NCBI GenBank assembly: GCA_035687895.1
Contig: DASRUE010000078.1
Coordinates: forward strand, 1 to 22,396
Origin: JAERML01 sp035687895
GTDB lineage: Bacteria; Bacteroidota; Ignavibacteria; UBA10030; UBA6906
Direction of reading: 5' to 3'
Length of the DNA: 22,396 nt
Numbering within the stretch: the first letter of the stretch is position 1; the number at the start of each line of letters is the position of its first letter. The notes below the pieces were generated by a model that did not search any database, had not been told where the DNA came from, and saw nothing but the letters and a program-made list of their open reading frames with translations. Below, in pieces: positions 6,221 to 14,960 of this stretch. The position numbers were made by a program, and so were the translations under genes.

Positions 6221-8545
6221 ATGGAAGAACAATCAACGGTCAACATATCAGCGGTTCTGAATGCAATCAGACGCTCGCAACACCGGATTGTAAAGGGTTT
6301 GATTGCAATTGCGCTCTTTGGCGGGTTGGCAATGATGTTTCCGCGTGGAGAGTCCATCGAACTTGACTACAAGCTCGGGTCCGTCTGGGCACAGAAGGAC
6401 CTCATTGCGCCATTCTCGTTCCCTATTTACAGAGAAGAATGGGAATATGAGCGTGATGTAGCGCGCGCCCGCAAAAGTGTCTATCCCGTATTTGAACGTG
6501 ATACCAAGGTTGGGTACCAAGCGATTGACCGCCTGAGAAAGTTCATGAACGAGATGCAGAAGGCCGCACGGCTCCGGTCGCAACTCAAGCGGACAGGGAG
6601 CGATCGTTCAACAGCGTACGATTCCTCGCAGTTCTCGCAGGCCGCAGCCGGTCTCGAGATACCATTTACCGAACAGGAGTGGGATCTCCTCTCTGCACTC
6701 TCCGGTAGCGGAGGATTTTCCGCAATGACGGATGTGTTGGTCTCTGCATTCGAAGCGTATCTCGCCACGGGAATTCTCGACACCAGCAAGTCTGGAATTT
6801 CACCCGAGGAGATTGCGCTGCGCAAAGGGAATAGCGAAGAGATCATCAACTCAAGCCGTCTGTTTGATCACAATGACATCCGCGCGTTGCTTGAGCACGA
6901 TTTAAAGAAGGCGTACAAGACGGACCCACGAATTAATGCCCTGGCATATAAGATCGGCATTACGTTTATCACACCGAACCTCAAGTTCAACGCTGCAGCG
7001 ACCGAGTTGGGGGCCCGGGCGGCAATCGAGGCAGTCGCTCGCACCAACGGGTTTGTTCAGGAGAACGAGCGTGTTGTCAGCAAGCATGAGCGGATTACGC
7101 CGGAGATCAAGCTCAAGCTGGAATCGCTCCAGCGAGCCAAGGCGGACAGGGGAAGTGAGACCGATAGGATGACCCAACTCCTTGGCATCGTCCTGCATGT
7201 CGCGATGGTCGTCGTCCTTTACGGGATCTACCTCTACCTCTTCCGGAAGAAGATCTTCTGGAACAACCGCCGGATGGCCCTCATCGGACTGGTCATCCTG
7301 ATGGAAGGGTTCTTTGCGTACCTGACCCGGGAGCTGGATGTTAATGCGCCGCTTGAGTATCTGATCTTTGTCCCCGCCGCTTCGATGTTGTTGACGATCA
7401 TTTTCGATTCACGCGTCGGGTTCTATGGAACAGTAATCATCGCATTTCTGACGGCTGGCATCAGGGGGAATGATTACACTATCGCACTCGCGTCGCTGGT
7501 TGCGGGGGCATTATCCGTTTACACCGTCCGTGATGTGAAAAACCGTACCCAGATCTTCCGGTCGTTGGGATTCATCGCGCTGGGATACACCGTTGCCATT
7601 CTTGCCATCGGGATGGAACAGTTCGCGTCCATCAAGGTCATCCTTGAACAACTCACGTTCGGCGTCACCAATGCTATTATTTCACCCGTGCTGACATACG
7701 GTATGCTTATCTTCTTCGAGCGGGTCTTCAAGGTGACGACCGACCTGACACTGATGGAGCTTTCCCATTTCAACCATCCCCTCATGCGCCAGTTATCCGA
7801 ACAAGCACCGGGAACCTACCATCATAGCATGACAATGGCGAGTCTGGCAGAGGCGGCAGCGCTCGCCGTGAGAGCAAACGAGGTACTCGCCCGCGTGGGA
7901 GCGTACTTTCATGATGTGGGAAAGATTGTAAAGCCAACCTATTTTGTGGAGAATCAGAAAGGCTCGCGTAACAAGCACGATAAGCTCGCTCCGCGTATGA
8001 GCTCGCTGATTATTTCCGCGCACGTGAAAGATGGCATTGCCCTTGCGCGCGAGTACGATCTGCCGGAGGAGGTGGTAGACTTTATTCCAATGCATCACGG
8101 GACGACACGGATCGAGTACTTCTATGATAAAGCGCTCCAACTAGCTCACCGCTCCGACGATGAAACAAAGGTGGACGAAATCAAGGACCAGGACTACCGG
8201 TACCCGGGACCAAAACCGCAGACAAAGGAAACAGGTATCCTGATGCTGGCAGATGGCATTGAAGCGAGTGCACGCACGCTGGAGGATCCGTCTCCTCAAA
8301 AACTGGAAGCCCTGATTGATGAATACATCCGGAAACGGTTTGAAGAGGGTGAGCTGGATGAATGCCCGTTGACGTTGAAGGACCTCACCAAGATCAAGGC
8401 TGCATTTCTGTCCGTGCTGGTGGGAATTTACCACACACGCGTGAAGTATCCTGCCACTGCAAAGAAGCAGTTGCCCGAGCAGACGAAACCTGCAGCAGCA
8501 TCGACCATTTCCGATGGTGGGAACGTCCGTGGGAGTGGAACGTGA
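6221..8545 (+). CDS. pgpH: 7TM-HD family phosphohydrolase, probable cyclic-di-AMP phosphodiesterase (PgpH type)
   Basis: A 774-residue inner-membrane protein with the domain order of PgpH/YqfF: one N-terminal helix (about 22-40), an extracytoplasmic sensor region (about 45-310), a bundle of hydrophobic helices (about 318-490) and a cytoplasmic HD domain. The HD metal motifs are plain: YHHSMTM with histidines at 534-535, YFHDVGK at 562-568 and MHHGTTR further on. Characterised PgpH proteins hydrolyse c-di-AMP to pApA, which links the enzyme to osmotic and cell-wall control; the substrate here is assumed from the family. The ATG at 6221 is the first start giving the full N-terminal helix but has no clear ribosome site. 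The stop overlaps the recombinase start by four bases. The C-terminus after about 745 is a low-complexity tail. Confidence 0.88.
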   Translation: MEEQSTVNISAVLNAIRRSQHRIVKGLIAIALFGGLAMMFPRGESIELDYKLGSVWAQKDLIAPFSFPIYREEWEYERDVARARKSVYPVFERDTKVGYQAIDRLRKFMNEMQKAARLRSQLKRTGSDRSTAYDSSQFSQAAAGLEIPFTEQEWDLLSALSGSGGFSAMTDVLVSAFEAYLATGILDTSKSGISPEEIALRKGNSEEIINSSRLFDHNDIRALLEHDLKKAYKTDPRINALAYKIGITFITPNLKFNAAATELGARAAIEAVARTNGFVQENERVVSKHERITPEIKLKLESLQRAKADRGSETDRMTQLLGIVLHVAMVVVLYGIYLYLFRKKIFWNNRRMALIGLVILMEGFFAYLTRELDVNAPLEYLIFVPAASMLLTIIFDSRVGFYGTVIIAFLTAGIRGNDYTIALASLVAGALSVYTVRDVKNRTQIFRSLGFIALGYTVAILAIGMEQFASIKVILEQLTFGVTNAIISPVLTYGMLIFFERVFKVTTDLTLMELSHFNHPLMRQLSEQAPGTYHHSMTMASLAEAAALAVRANEVLARVGAYFHDVGKIVKPTYFVENQKGSRNKHDKLAPRMSSLIISAHVKDGIALAREYDLPEEVVDFIPMHHGTTRIEYFYDKALQLAHRSDDETKVDEIKDQDYRYPGPKPQTKETGILMLADGIEASARTLEDPSPQKLEALIDEYIRKRFEEGELDECPLTLKDLTKIKAAFLSVLVGIYHTRVKYPATAKKQLPEQTKPAAASTISDGGNVRGSGT

Positions 8546-9444
8546 TCAAGTACTGCACCGACTATTTGCATTTCCTTCAACTCGAGAAGAACTCCTCGCA
8601 CAACACCATTGCATCGTACAAGCTGGATATTACCCGGTACCTGGAGTTTCTGCGGGACCAGAACATCCGGAGTCTGGATGAGGTGACAGAAATGCATGCA
8701 TCGCAGTTCCTCGGCTCACTCAGGAGCAAGGGGCTGTCTCCCCGTTCGGTAACGAGGTCGTTCTGCGCCATCCGTGGTTTTTACAAGTTTCTTCTTGGTG
8801 ACGGCATCGTCAAAACCAACCCGACCGAATCGATCGATGCGCCCAAGCTTCCGCGCGCCTTGCCGGATGTCTTGACGCAAGCAGAAGTGGATTCGATACT
8901 CAACCAGCCGGCGCCTTCACCACAGGATAAGAAGAACCTGTGGCTCAGGGACAAGGCGATCCTCGAAGTGCTGTACGCAACAGGTATCCGCGTGTCAGAG
9001 TTGACCGGCCTCAGGCAATCGAATGTCCTTCCGAAAGAAGGGATCGTCCGTGTGTTGGGCAAGGGGTCGAAAGAACGGATCGTCCCGATCGGGGGCTCGG
9101 CGCTCCGCTGGCTGGATAGGTACAAGGTGGAGACCCGCGCCGTCCTGCAGCGGCGTGAGAAATCCGGCGATGCCGTATTCTTGAATGCGCGTGGTGCGCC
9201 GATGACGCGAATGTCCATCTGGAACATCGTCCAGACCTATACGCGCAAGGCCGGCATCTCCAAGGAGGTCCATCCCCATACCTTCCGCCACTCTTTCGCC
9301 ACGCATCTGTTGGAAGGAGGTGCAGACCTGCGCGCTGTCCAGGAGATGCTGGGCCACGCCGATATTGCTACAACGCAGATCTACACGCATATTGACCGTG
9401 AGTATTTGAAAGAAGTCCACCGTACATTTCACCCGCGCGGCTGA
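8542..9444 (+). CDS. xerD: Tyrosine recombinase XerC/XerD
   Basis: A 300-residue site-specific recombinase of the standard Xer length. The N-terminal core-binding domain covers about 1-90. All six catalytic residues are present: R150 (GIRVSEL), K174 (GKGSKER), H246 and R249 (HPHTFRH), H272 (LGHADI) and Y281 (YTHID). These lie two positions from those of E. coli XerD, so the protein is aligned from end to end. The GTG at 8542 overlaps the previous stop as GTGA and follows GGGAG near 8530; a longer in-frame reading starts inside the previous gene and would add a non-homologous leader. It most likely resolves chromosome dimers at dif. XerC and XerD cannot be told apart from one sequence. No integron or phage genes are near, so a phage integrase is unlikely. 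Confidence 0.9.
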   Translation: MIKYCTDYLHFLQLEKNSSHNTIASYKLDITRYLEFLRDQNIRSLDEVTEMHASQFLGSLRSKGLSPRSVTRSFCAIRGFYKFLLGDGIVKTNPTESIDAPKLPRALPDVLTQAEVDSILNQPAPSPQDKKNLWLRDKAILEVLYATGIRVSELTGLRQSNVLPKEGIVRVLGKGSKERIVPIGGSALRWLDRYKVETRAVLQRREKSGDAVFLNARGAPMTRMSIWNIVQTYTRKAGISKEVHPHTFRHSFATHLLEGGADLRAVQEMLGHADIATTQIYTHIDREYLKEVHRTFHPRG

Positions 9445-9475
9445 TCGAGCGCGTAGTGTCTTTGAGGAGAACGTC

Positions 9476-10939
9476 ATGCACCATCATGAAACAACTGGTA
9501 AGACGCTGACCCTGGCAGACCTGCGGCAGGATATTGTCGGCATCGATACGCTCGTCCCGCTGCTGGATGGCTCGGAACGGCCGTATGTGTTTCTCGATAA
9601 TGCTGCCAGCACACCGACGCTTAAGCGCGTACTCAAATGCGTAGAAGAGTTCATGGCGTGGTATTCTGGCGTGCATCGCGGCACCGGCTTCAAGTCGTTG
9701 ATTGCCACGGAAGTCTTCGACCGCGCCCATGACGTTGTCGGAAATTTTGTTGGCGCGGACCCGGAAACGAACACCGTGATCTTCACAAAAAACACCACAG
9801 AGTGCATCAACAAGCTGGCCAACAGGTTCAATTTCTCTCCGGATGATGTGGTCATAACCACAGCCATGGAACATCATTCGAACGATCTCCCATGGAGAAA
9901 GCACGCGCGTGTGGTCCATATCGGAATCACCCCCGATGGCCATCTGGACCTTGACGCCTTGAAGAAATCCATAACACAGTTTGCCGGACGGCTGAAGCTC
10001 GTTGCGATCAATGGCGCATCGAACATCACCGGCATATGTTCCCCCATTCATACAATTGCCGCTTGGACTCATGCAGCGGGAGCAAAGATCTTTGTGGATG
10101 CCGCACAACTTGCGCCGCACCGACCGATAGATATCCTGCCCGACGACGATCCGATGCATATTGATTTCGTTGCCCTGTCTGCGCACAAGATGTATGCTCC
10201 GTTTGGTACTGGAGCACTTATCGGGCCGGTGGACTTTTTTGAAGCAGGCGATCCGGACGTTGTGGGTGGAGGTGTTGTCGATATGGTTACTCTTGACACC
10301 GCACATTGGAACCATCCTCCACACAAAGAGGAGGCCGGCAGCCCGAACGTCATCGGTGGTGTTGCTCTTGCTGAAGCAGTCGCTGTTCTGCAAAATGTTG
10401 GGATGGATGAAATTGCCACCCACGAGTCAGAGTTGCTTGACTATGCATATGGCAAGCTCAAACGCCTGAGGGGTCTGACCCTCTACGGCCCCTTGGAGGA
10501 CCTCTCGGAGAAGGTGGGAGTTATCCCGTTCAGCTTGGATGGAATGCACCATTCGTTGGTTGCCGCTATTATCGGAACAGAGGGCGGGATAGGTGTTCGC
10601 AACGGCTGCTTTTGTGCACATCCGTACGTGAAGAAACTCCTCAAAGTTACACCTGATGAGGACCACGCAATTACGCAAGAGGTGCTTTCCGGCAACAAAT
10701 CTCGCATGCCAGGAATGGTACGGGCAAGCCTTGGGTGCTATAACACGACGGATGATATCGACGTCCTTGTGAATGTTCTCGAGCGAATTGTTCGCGGCGA
10801 ATACAAAGGGAAATACGTGCAAGACATTTCCTCCGGTGCATTTCATGCGAACGGATACCAGGTGGACTACAGTAAGTATTTTTCGTTCTTTGATTTTATG
10901 GAACGGCCGGCCCGTCGAACGCACTCCGAGGCATCATGA
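9476..10939 (+). CDS. Class V aminotransferase, SufS/CsdA-like cysteine desulfurase
   Basis: A 487-residue PLP enzyme. It has the opening FLDNAASTP, the cofactor-contacting TTAMEHHSN (M131 to N136), DAAQ, and the Schiff-base lysine K238 in SAHKMYAPFGTG. In RNGCFCAHP, C380 takes the place of the SufS active-site cysteine (RTGHHC); C378 is an extra neighbour. The family usually has about 400-420 residues, so this one is longer, with extra sequence before the final domain (about 390-410) and a tail after 460. Cysteine desulfurases pass sulfur from cysteine to Fe-S assembly or thio-modification. No sufBCD, sufE or sufU is nearby. The related selenocysteine lyase or a different class V enzyme remain possible. 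GAGGAG at 9464-9469 serves the ATG, and the stop overlaps lysA by four bases. Confidence 0.82.
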   Translation: MHHHETTGKTLTLADLRQDIVGIDTLVPLLDGSERPYVFLDNAASTPTLKRVLKCVEEFMAWYSGVHRGTGFKSLIATEVFDRAHDVVGNFVGADPETNTVIFTKNTTECINKLANRFNFSPDDVVITTAMEHHSNDLPWRKHARVVHIGITPDGHLDLDALKKSITQFAGRLKLVAINGASNITGICSPIHTIAAWTHAAGAKIFVDAAQLAPHRPIDILPDDDPMHIDFVALSAHKMYAPFGTGALIGPVDFFEAGDPDVVGGGVVDMVTLDTAHWNHPPHKEEAGSPNVIGGVALAEAVAVLQNVGMDEIATHESELLDYAYGKLKRLRGLTLYGPLEDLSEKVGVIPFSLDGMHHSLVAAIIGTEGGIGVRNGCFCAHPYVKKLLKVTPDEDHAITQEVLSGNKSRMPGMVRASLGCYNTTDDIDVLVNVLERIVRGEYKGKYVQDISSGAFHANGYQVDYSKYFSFFDFMERPARRTHSEAS

Positions 10940-12219
10940 GCGGAGACCGACACCGCGTGCAAGAGTTCGCGTATGACAACAACCAACTGATGGTGGAATC
11001 GCTTCGGCTGCGAGAAGTCGCGGAGCGGTTCGGAACGCCACTCTACGTGTATAGTAAACGCGCCATTGTTTATCATTGCAGTCACATCGAAAGCGCGTTC
11101 GATGGCTACCCGCACCTCACCTGCTATGCAGTGAAGGCCAACAGCAACAGGGCACTCATGAAGATCATCGCTCAGGAAGGGCTGGGGGCGGATGTTGGTT
11201 CGAAGGGAGAGCTCTACCTGGCCCTTGCCGCCGGGTTTTTGCCCGCGAAGATTTCATTCAGTGGTGTGGGGAAAAGAGATGATGAAATGGAGTATGCACT
11301 GGAGAAGGGGATAGCGGCGTTTAATGTGGAATCGACCGAAGAGCTTGAGGTTCTGAATGGCATTGCCGGCCGGATGGGAAAACGTGCGCGCATTCTTCTC
11401 CGGGTCAATTTGGACATCGACGCGGGGGGCCATGCATATGTCTCAACGAGCTTGAAGGAGAACAAGTTCGGCATTGGTTCGGAGAAAGCGATTGGCGTAT
11501 TGAAGTGGGCGCAAGGGTTGCCACATATCGATGTCGGCGGCCTACATAGCCATATTGGCTCGCAGATTATTCAGGCAAAAATTTTTCTTTCCGCAGCGCG
11601 TTTGTTAGTGAACCTTGTGAACAGTGCCCGCGAGGCAGGCGTCCCAGTGGAGGACCTCGATTTTGGCGGAGGCTACGGTGTGCAATATCATGGGTTCATC
11701 AGTCATCCCGCACTCCCTGATGATCGTCCAGAAGGTGAGGATCTCTCTACCGCGCTGCTGATCAAAGCCGTTCTTCCAATTCTCAAAGAAGCGGGTTGCC
11801 GGCTTTCGATTCAGCCTGGCCGCTCAATCGCTGCTCATGCCGGTGTGCTGGTTTGCAGGGTTCTCTATCGCAAGGAGGGGGATGCGAAGACGTTTGTAGT
11901 GGTGGACGGCGGCATGAACGACCTGATCCGGCCCAGCTTGTACCATGCCTACCACCAGATCGTCCCGCTGGCAGTGAATGAGGCTCCACATGAAACAGTA
12001 GACGTGGTCGGTCCGTTATGTGAGTCGGGAGACTTCTTTGCCATTGACCGGACGCTCCCCCATCTGAAACGCGGGGATTTCGTTGCGCTGATGTGTGCCG
12101 GCGCATACGGCTTCGTTCTTTCTTCCAACTATAATGCACGGCCACGGCCGGCAGAAGTGCTTGTGGACGGCGAGACATGCACGTTGATCAGGGGGCGGGA
12201 GACAATCGAAGAGTTATAA
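10936..12219 (+). CDS. lysA: Diaminopimelate decarboxylase
   Basis: A 427-residue fold-III PLP decarboxylase that makes L-lysine from meso-diaminopimelate. K67 in YAVKANSN holds the cofactor, HSHIGSQ and DFGGGYG bind the phosphate, QPGRSI contacts substrate, and C362-E363 in PLCESGD come from the partner subunit of the dimer. DVGSKGEL at about 89-96 is also typical. The length fits LysA. The start overlaps the cysteine desulfurase stop (ATGA), so the two are likely translated together. asd follows 26 bases later; with it the locus holds an early and the last enzyme of the aspartate-to-lysine path. Confidence 0.95.
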   Translation: MSGDRHRVQEFAYDNNQLMVESLRLREVAERFGTPLYVYSKRAIVYHCSHIESAFDGYPHLTCYAVKANSNRALMKIIAQEGLGADVGSKGELYLALAAGFLPAKISFSGVGKRDDEMEYALEKGIAAFNVESTEELEVLNGIAGRMGKRARILLRVNLDIDAGGHAYVSTSLKENKFGIGSEKAIGVLKWAQGLPHIDVGGLHSHIGSQIIQAKIFLSAARLLVNLVNSAREAGVPVEDLDFGGGYGVQYHGFISHPALPDDRPEGEDLSTALLIKAVLPILKEAGCRLSIQPGRSIAAHAGVLVCRVLYRKEGDAKTFVVVDGGMNDLIRPSLYHAYHQIVPLAVNEAPHETVDVVGPLCESGDFFAIDRTLPHLKRGDFVALMCAGAYGFVLSSNYNARPRPAEVLVDGETCTLIRGRETIEEL

Positions 12220-12245
12220 AACGTTGAACCATTCGAGGATTTTGC

Positions 12246-13250
12246 ATGCGTGTCTGGAACGTTGCCGTTGTCGGCGCAACCGGGCTGGTAGGGAGGAAGA
12301 TGATTCAGGTGCTCGAAGAGCGGAGGTTTCCCGTAGGGAACATCCTTTTTCTTGCGTCGGAACAGTCCATCGGGAAGGAGGTGACCTTCGGTGGGATGGT
12401 ACATCGTGTGCAGAGGCTGACACCCGATTCGTTTGTAGGAATTGAGCTGGCGCTGTTCTCCGCGGGCGCCGCGGTAAGTAAGGAGTTCGCACCCCACGCT
12501 GTCCGCGCGGGGACACTTGTCATCGACAACAGCAGTGCCTTCCGCATGGATGAGCACGTTCCGCTGGTGGTTCCCGAGGTGAATCCCCGGATGATTCTTC
12601 ATCAGAAGGGAATTATTGCCAATCCCAATTGTTCTACTATTCAAATGGTGGTAGCTCTCAAGCCGTTGCATGACCGCTGGAGGATCAAGCGAATCGTTGT
12701 TGCCACATACCAGTCGGTGACAGGGGCAGGCCAGAAGGGGCTCGACCAATTGGAAGAAGAAATGGCCAACGAACCTGTGACCCAGATGAAATTTGCGCAC
12801 CAGATCGCATTCAACGTTCTGCCGCACGTCGATGTTTTCTTCGATGATGGTTACACGAAGGAGGAACACAAGATGGTTCTGGAAACAAAGAAGATCTTGG
12901 GAGATGATACGATTAGGGTGACGGCGACGTGTACACGAGTTCCGGTTTTTGGCGGGCACAGCGAAGCGGTGAATGTGGAATTTGAGAAACCGTTCAGGAT
13001 GGATGAGGTGCGTGAAGCCCTCCGGCAGGCGCCGGGAGTGGTCCTCCAGGACGAACCGCACAATGCTGTGTATCCCATGCCGGTGAACGCATGGGAAAAG
13101 GACGAAGTGTTTGTCGGAAGGCTCCGGCAGGACTTGACGGTGCCCCATGGGCTGAACTTGTGGATCGTAGCGGACAACCTTCGTAAAGGCGCGGCAACCA
13201 ATGCTGTCCAGATTGCCGAAGAATGGATCAGCATACATTCACCATCATAA
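12246..13250 (+). CDS. asd: Aspartate-semialdehyde dehydrogenase
   Basis: A 334-residue enzyme that reduces beta-aspartyl phosphate to aspartate semialdehyde with NADPH, the branch point to lysine/DAP, methionine and threonine. It has the Rossmann start VGATGLVGRKM, the conserved DNSSAFRM, the catalytic cysteine C129 in NPNCSTIQ, and the acid-base histidine H238 in GGHSEAVN. The length and the order of motifs fit the common bacterial form. GAGG near 12235 precedes the ATG. It sits directly after lysA and is probably in the same operon; the next gene begins 31 bases on, after a strong ribosome site. Confidence 0.95.
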   Translation: MRVWNVAVVGATGLVGRKMIQVLEERRFPVGNILFLASEQSIGKEVTFGGMVHRVQRLTPDSFVGIELALFSAGAAVSKEFAPHAVRAGTLVIDNSSAFRMDEHVPLVVPEVNPRMILHQKGIIANPNCSTIQMVVALKPLHDRWRIKRIVVATYQSVTGAGQKGLDQLEEEMANEPVTQMKFAHQIAFNVLPHVDVFFDDGYTKEEHKMVLETKKILGDDTIRVTATCTRVPVFGGHSEAVNVEFEKPFRMDEVREALRQAPGVVLQDEPHNAVYPMPVNAWEKDEVFVGRLRQDLTVPHGLNLWIVADNLRKGAATNAVQIAEEWISIHSPS

Positions 13251-13281
13251 CCATACTCACACACATGGAGGAGATTGCGTG

Positions 13282-13881
13282 ATGAAGAAACCCATGCCCA
13301 TTGTTCTGGCCGCCGCGTTCCTGATAGTCTGTACTATAGTTGGTCGATCGGCCCCGCCGGCGGTTTCCCCCGGGATGAAGGCGCCGTCCTTCAGCCTGAA
13401 GGATGCATACGGCAAAGAACATTCGCTGGAACAGTACCTGGCAAGCAAATACGTAGTGGTGATGTTCATTGCCACACAGTGCCCGGTCTCCAACGACTAC
13501 AATGAGCGAATGGTGAAGTTGCACGACCAGTACGCCTCGAAGGACATTACTTTTCTCGGCATCAACTCCAACAAACAGGAAAGCGTCAGCGAGATCAAGG
13601 AGCATGCCGGTAAGTACGGGTTCAAGTTTGCCGTGCTGAAGGATGTCGACAACGTGGTGGCGGATGGGTATGGAGCGCAGGTGACGCCGGAGATCTATGT
13701 GATCGATCCGACCGGAACGGTCCGCTATCATGGCCGTATTGACGACAGTCGGGATGAGGACGAGATCAGTTCCCGCGACCTGAGCGCAGCACTGGACGCG
13801 TTGCTGGCAGGGAAAGATGCCCCCCGCGCAGAGACGAAGGCCTTTGGCTGCAGCATCAAACGAATAAGAAAGCAAAGCTGA
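13282..13881 (+). CDS. Exported redoxin (AhpC/TSA-like thioredoxin fold) with a CPVS active site
   Basis: A 199-residue protein with an N-terminal signal or anchor helix (about 7-24) and a peroxiredoxin/thioredoxin fold: GMKAPSFSLKDAYGK, then FIATQCPVSNDY with C67, and later TPEIYVIDPTG. Where thioredoxins have CxxC this has CPVS, so only one active-site cysteine. A second cysteine, C190, is in the tail motif KAFGCSIKR, a pattern I associate with this redoxin subgroup. GGAGGAG at 13267-13273 serves ATG 13282 or GTG 13279; a longer in-frame reading overlaps asd and is not favoured. The stop overlaps the next gene (TGATG), so the two are coupled. A periplasmic thiol or peroxide role is likely; the exact reaction is unknown. 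Confidence 0.82.
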   Translation: MKKPMPIVLAAAFLIVCTIVGRSAPPAVSPGMKAPSFSLKDAYGKEHSLEQYLASKYVVVMFIATQCPVSNDYNERMVKLHDQYASKDITFLGINSNKQESVSEIKEHAGKYGFKFAVLKDVDNVVADGYGAQVTPEIYVIDPTGTVRYHGRIDDSRDEDEISSRDLSAALDALLAGKDAPRAETKAFGCSIKRIRKQS

Positions 13882-14396
13882 TGCGAGCGTTCCTTTCAAT
13901 TGGGATGTTCAGCGTTATTCTTTTCGGGGCTCCCGCGCAAGCGGGGGTTCCCGGTGGGACAACACAACCAGCGGTTCTTGCTGTTGATGAGAAGGAGGTG
14001 CAGTTGCTTGTTACTCAGTCGGTTGGAAAAGTCGTCCTGCTTAACGTGTGGGCTACATGGTGTGTTCCGTGTATTGAAGAATTTCCGCAACTGCTGAAAC
14101 TCCGATCAGCATATGCATCCCGCGGCCTTGATGTGAAGTTCATTTCCATCGATCATCCTCAGAAATCCGAACGTGCAGTTCAGACATTCCTCAAGAGAAT
14201 GAAAGTGGACTTCCCGACGTACATCAAGTCGACCAAGAACGACGAATCGTTCATGAACGCTCTCCATCCCGAATGGAGCGGTGCGGTTCCTGCCACGTTT
14301 GTCTACGATCGGTCAGGGAAACTCGTCCATACGCGCATTGATGCTCAGACCTACGAGGATTTTGTCGCGTTGATTGAACCGCTTCTTTTGCCATAG
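13881..14396 (+). CDS. TlpA/ResA-like exported thiol-disulfide protein
   Basis: A 171-residue thioredoxin-fold protein with a signal peptide (about 1-21, ending AQA) and the active site WATWCVPC (C61, C64). EEFPQLLKLR follows as in TlpA and ResA, and the cis-proline loop is near AVPATFVYD. Such proteins usually reduce disulfides outside the cytoplasm, for example in apocytochrome c before heme attachment. That would suit the cytochromes in this window, but no Ccm or Ccs genes are present to support it. The start codon overlaps the redoxin stop, so the two thiol proteins are made together. Confidence 0.85.
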   Translation: MRAFLSIGMFSVILFGAPAQAGVPGGTTQPAVLAVDEKEVQLLVTQSVGKVVLLNVWATWCVPCIEEFPQLLKLRSAYASRGLDVKFISIDHPQKSERAVQTFLKRMKVDFPTYIKSTKNDESFMNALHPEWSGAVPATFVYDRSGKLVHTRIDAQTYEDFVALIEPLLLP

Positions 14397-14407
14397 CAAG
14401 ATTGCCC

Positions 14408-14956
14408 ATGTCCATCCCTCACCCTTTCATGCGACGCGCGGGATTTGTTGTGATAACCACAGCGCTTCTTCCGGGGTGTCTCCTAGTGAGGACAAGTGAG
14501 CATCTGATCACAGTTCGAGAGGATGGGACCGGTGAAGCAGTGATGCGTCTGATTGACATCCGCTCGGACGGGAGAACAGATTCAGCCGTGAATGCCGACT
14601 TTGATTTGTTCATCAGGATCGCTAAGAACGACCGGGTGCCAGAGTTCGAGCAGGGAGGGAGGAAGATCACAGGAAAACGTGTCGTTCTTCGCGGAGATAC
14701 GTTGATGGCTGAAGTGTCATACACATTTTCATCGTTGTTCGCGCTGGAAGGGGTGCGTGTGAGCGGTGACGAGGTGTACGTGACGGTGGGGCCTGACCGC
14801 GAGGTGGTGAAGACCAATGGGAGAGTTGGCACGGAACAGGGAGGCACACGCATTACGTGGAACCGGGATGCGCGGCGGCTCATCTATCAGGTTCGAGAAC
14901 AAGGACGACGCGGCACAACATCACTTGCTTCACGATACGCTGGTTACCACCGCTAG
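14408..14956 (+). CDS. Small lipoprotein of unknown function
   Basis: A 182-residue protein I do not recognise. The signal peptide ends in a lipobox ALLPGC, and the mature part begins LLVRTSEHLITV. The rest is predicted mostly beta: DGTGEAVMRLIDIRSDG, a charged stretch, then TLMAEVSYTF and DEVYVTVGPD. I take ATG 14408; a TTG six bases upstream and an ATG at 14429 are also in frame, and no strong ribosome site decides between them. It starts 11 bases after the TlpA-like gene and seems to be the last gene of that unit. Its stop lies inside a perfect 12-bp palindrome. Confidence 0.65.
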   Translation: MSIPHPFMRRAGFVVITTALLPGCLLVRTSEHLITVREDGTGEAVMRLIDIRSDGRTDSAVNADFDLFIRIAKNDRVPEFEQGGRKITGKRVVLRGDTLMAEVSYTFSSLFALEGVRVSGDEVYVTVGPDREVVKTNGRVGTEQGGTRITWNRDARRLIYQVREQGRRGTTSLASRYAGYHR

Positions 14957-14960
14957 CGGT
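14949..14960. promoter_or_regulatory. Perfect 12-bp palindrome next to a predicted promoter
   Basis: ACCGCTAGCGGT reads the same on both strands. It covers the stop codon of the lipoprotein gene and ends on the first base of the TTG element of the promoter at 14960. The position would suit a dimeric regulator, but this could also be chance or a short hairpin. Confidence 0.35.

Noticed and set aside
8362..8541. Upstream in-frame extension of the Xer recombinase
   Set aside because: It overlaps the conserved end of the 7TM-HD gene, and the six catalytic residues match E. coli XerD numbering only from the GTG at 8542.
9406..9430. TACATTTC at 9423-9430 as a promoter before the SufS-like gene
   Set aside because: It is inside the recombinase coding region and no TTG lies at the 20-base spacing (14 and 28 bases only).
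9368..10423. A 351-codon open frame on the minus strand
   Set aside because: It lies opposite the catalytic core of the SufS-like gene, has no domain or signal I recognise, and a low-stop antisense frame is expected at this GC content.
12129..13238. A 369-codon open frame on the minus strand
   Set aside because: It mirrors nearly all of asd, has a His/Cys/Arg-rich composition typical of shadow frames, and no ribosome site.
13213..13241. TTG and TACATTCA as a promoter before the redoxin gene
   Set aside because: The spacer is 18 bases, the -7 element is imperfect, and the site is in asd coding sequence.
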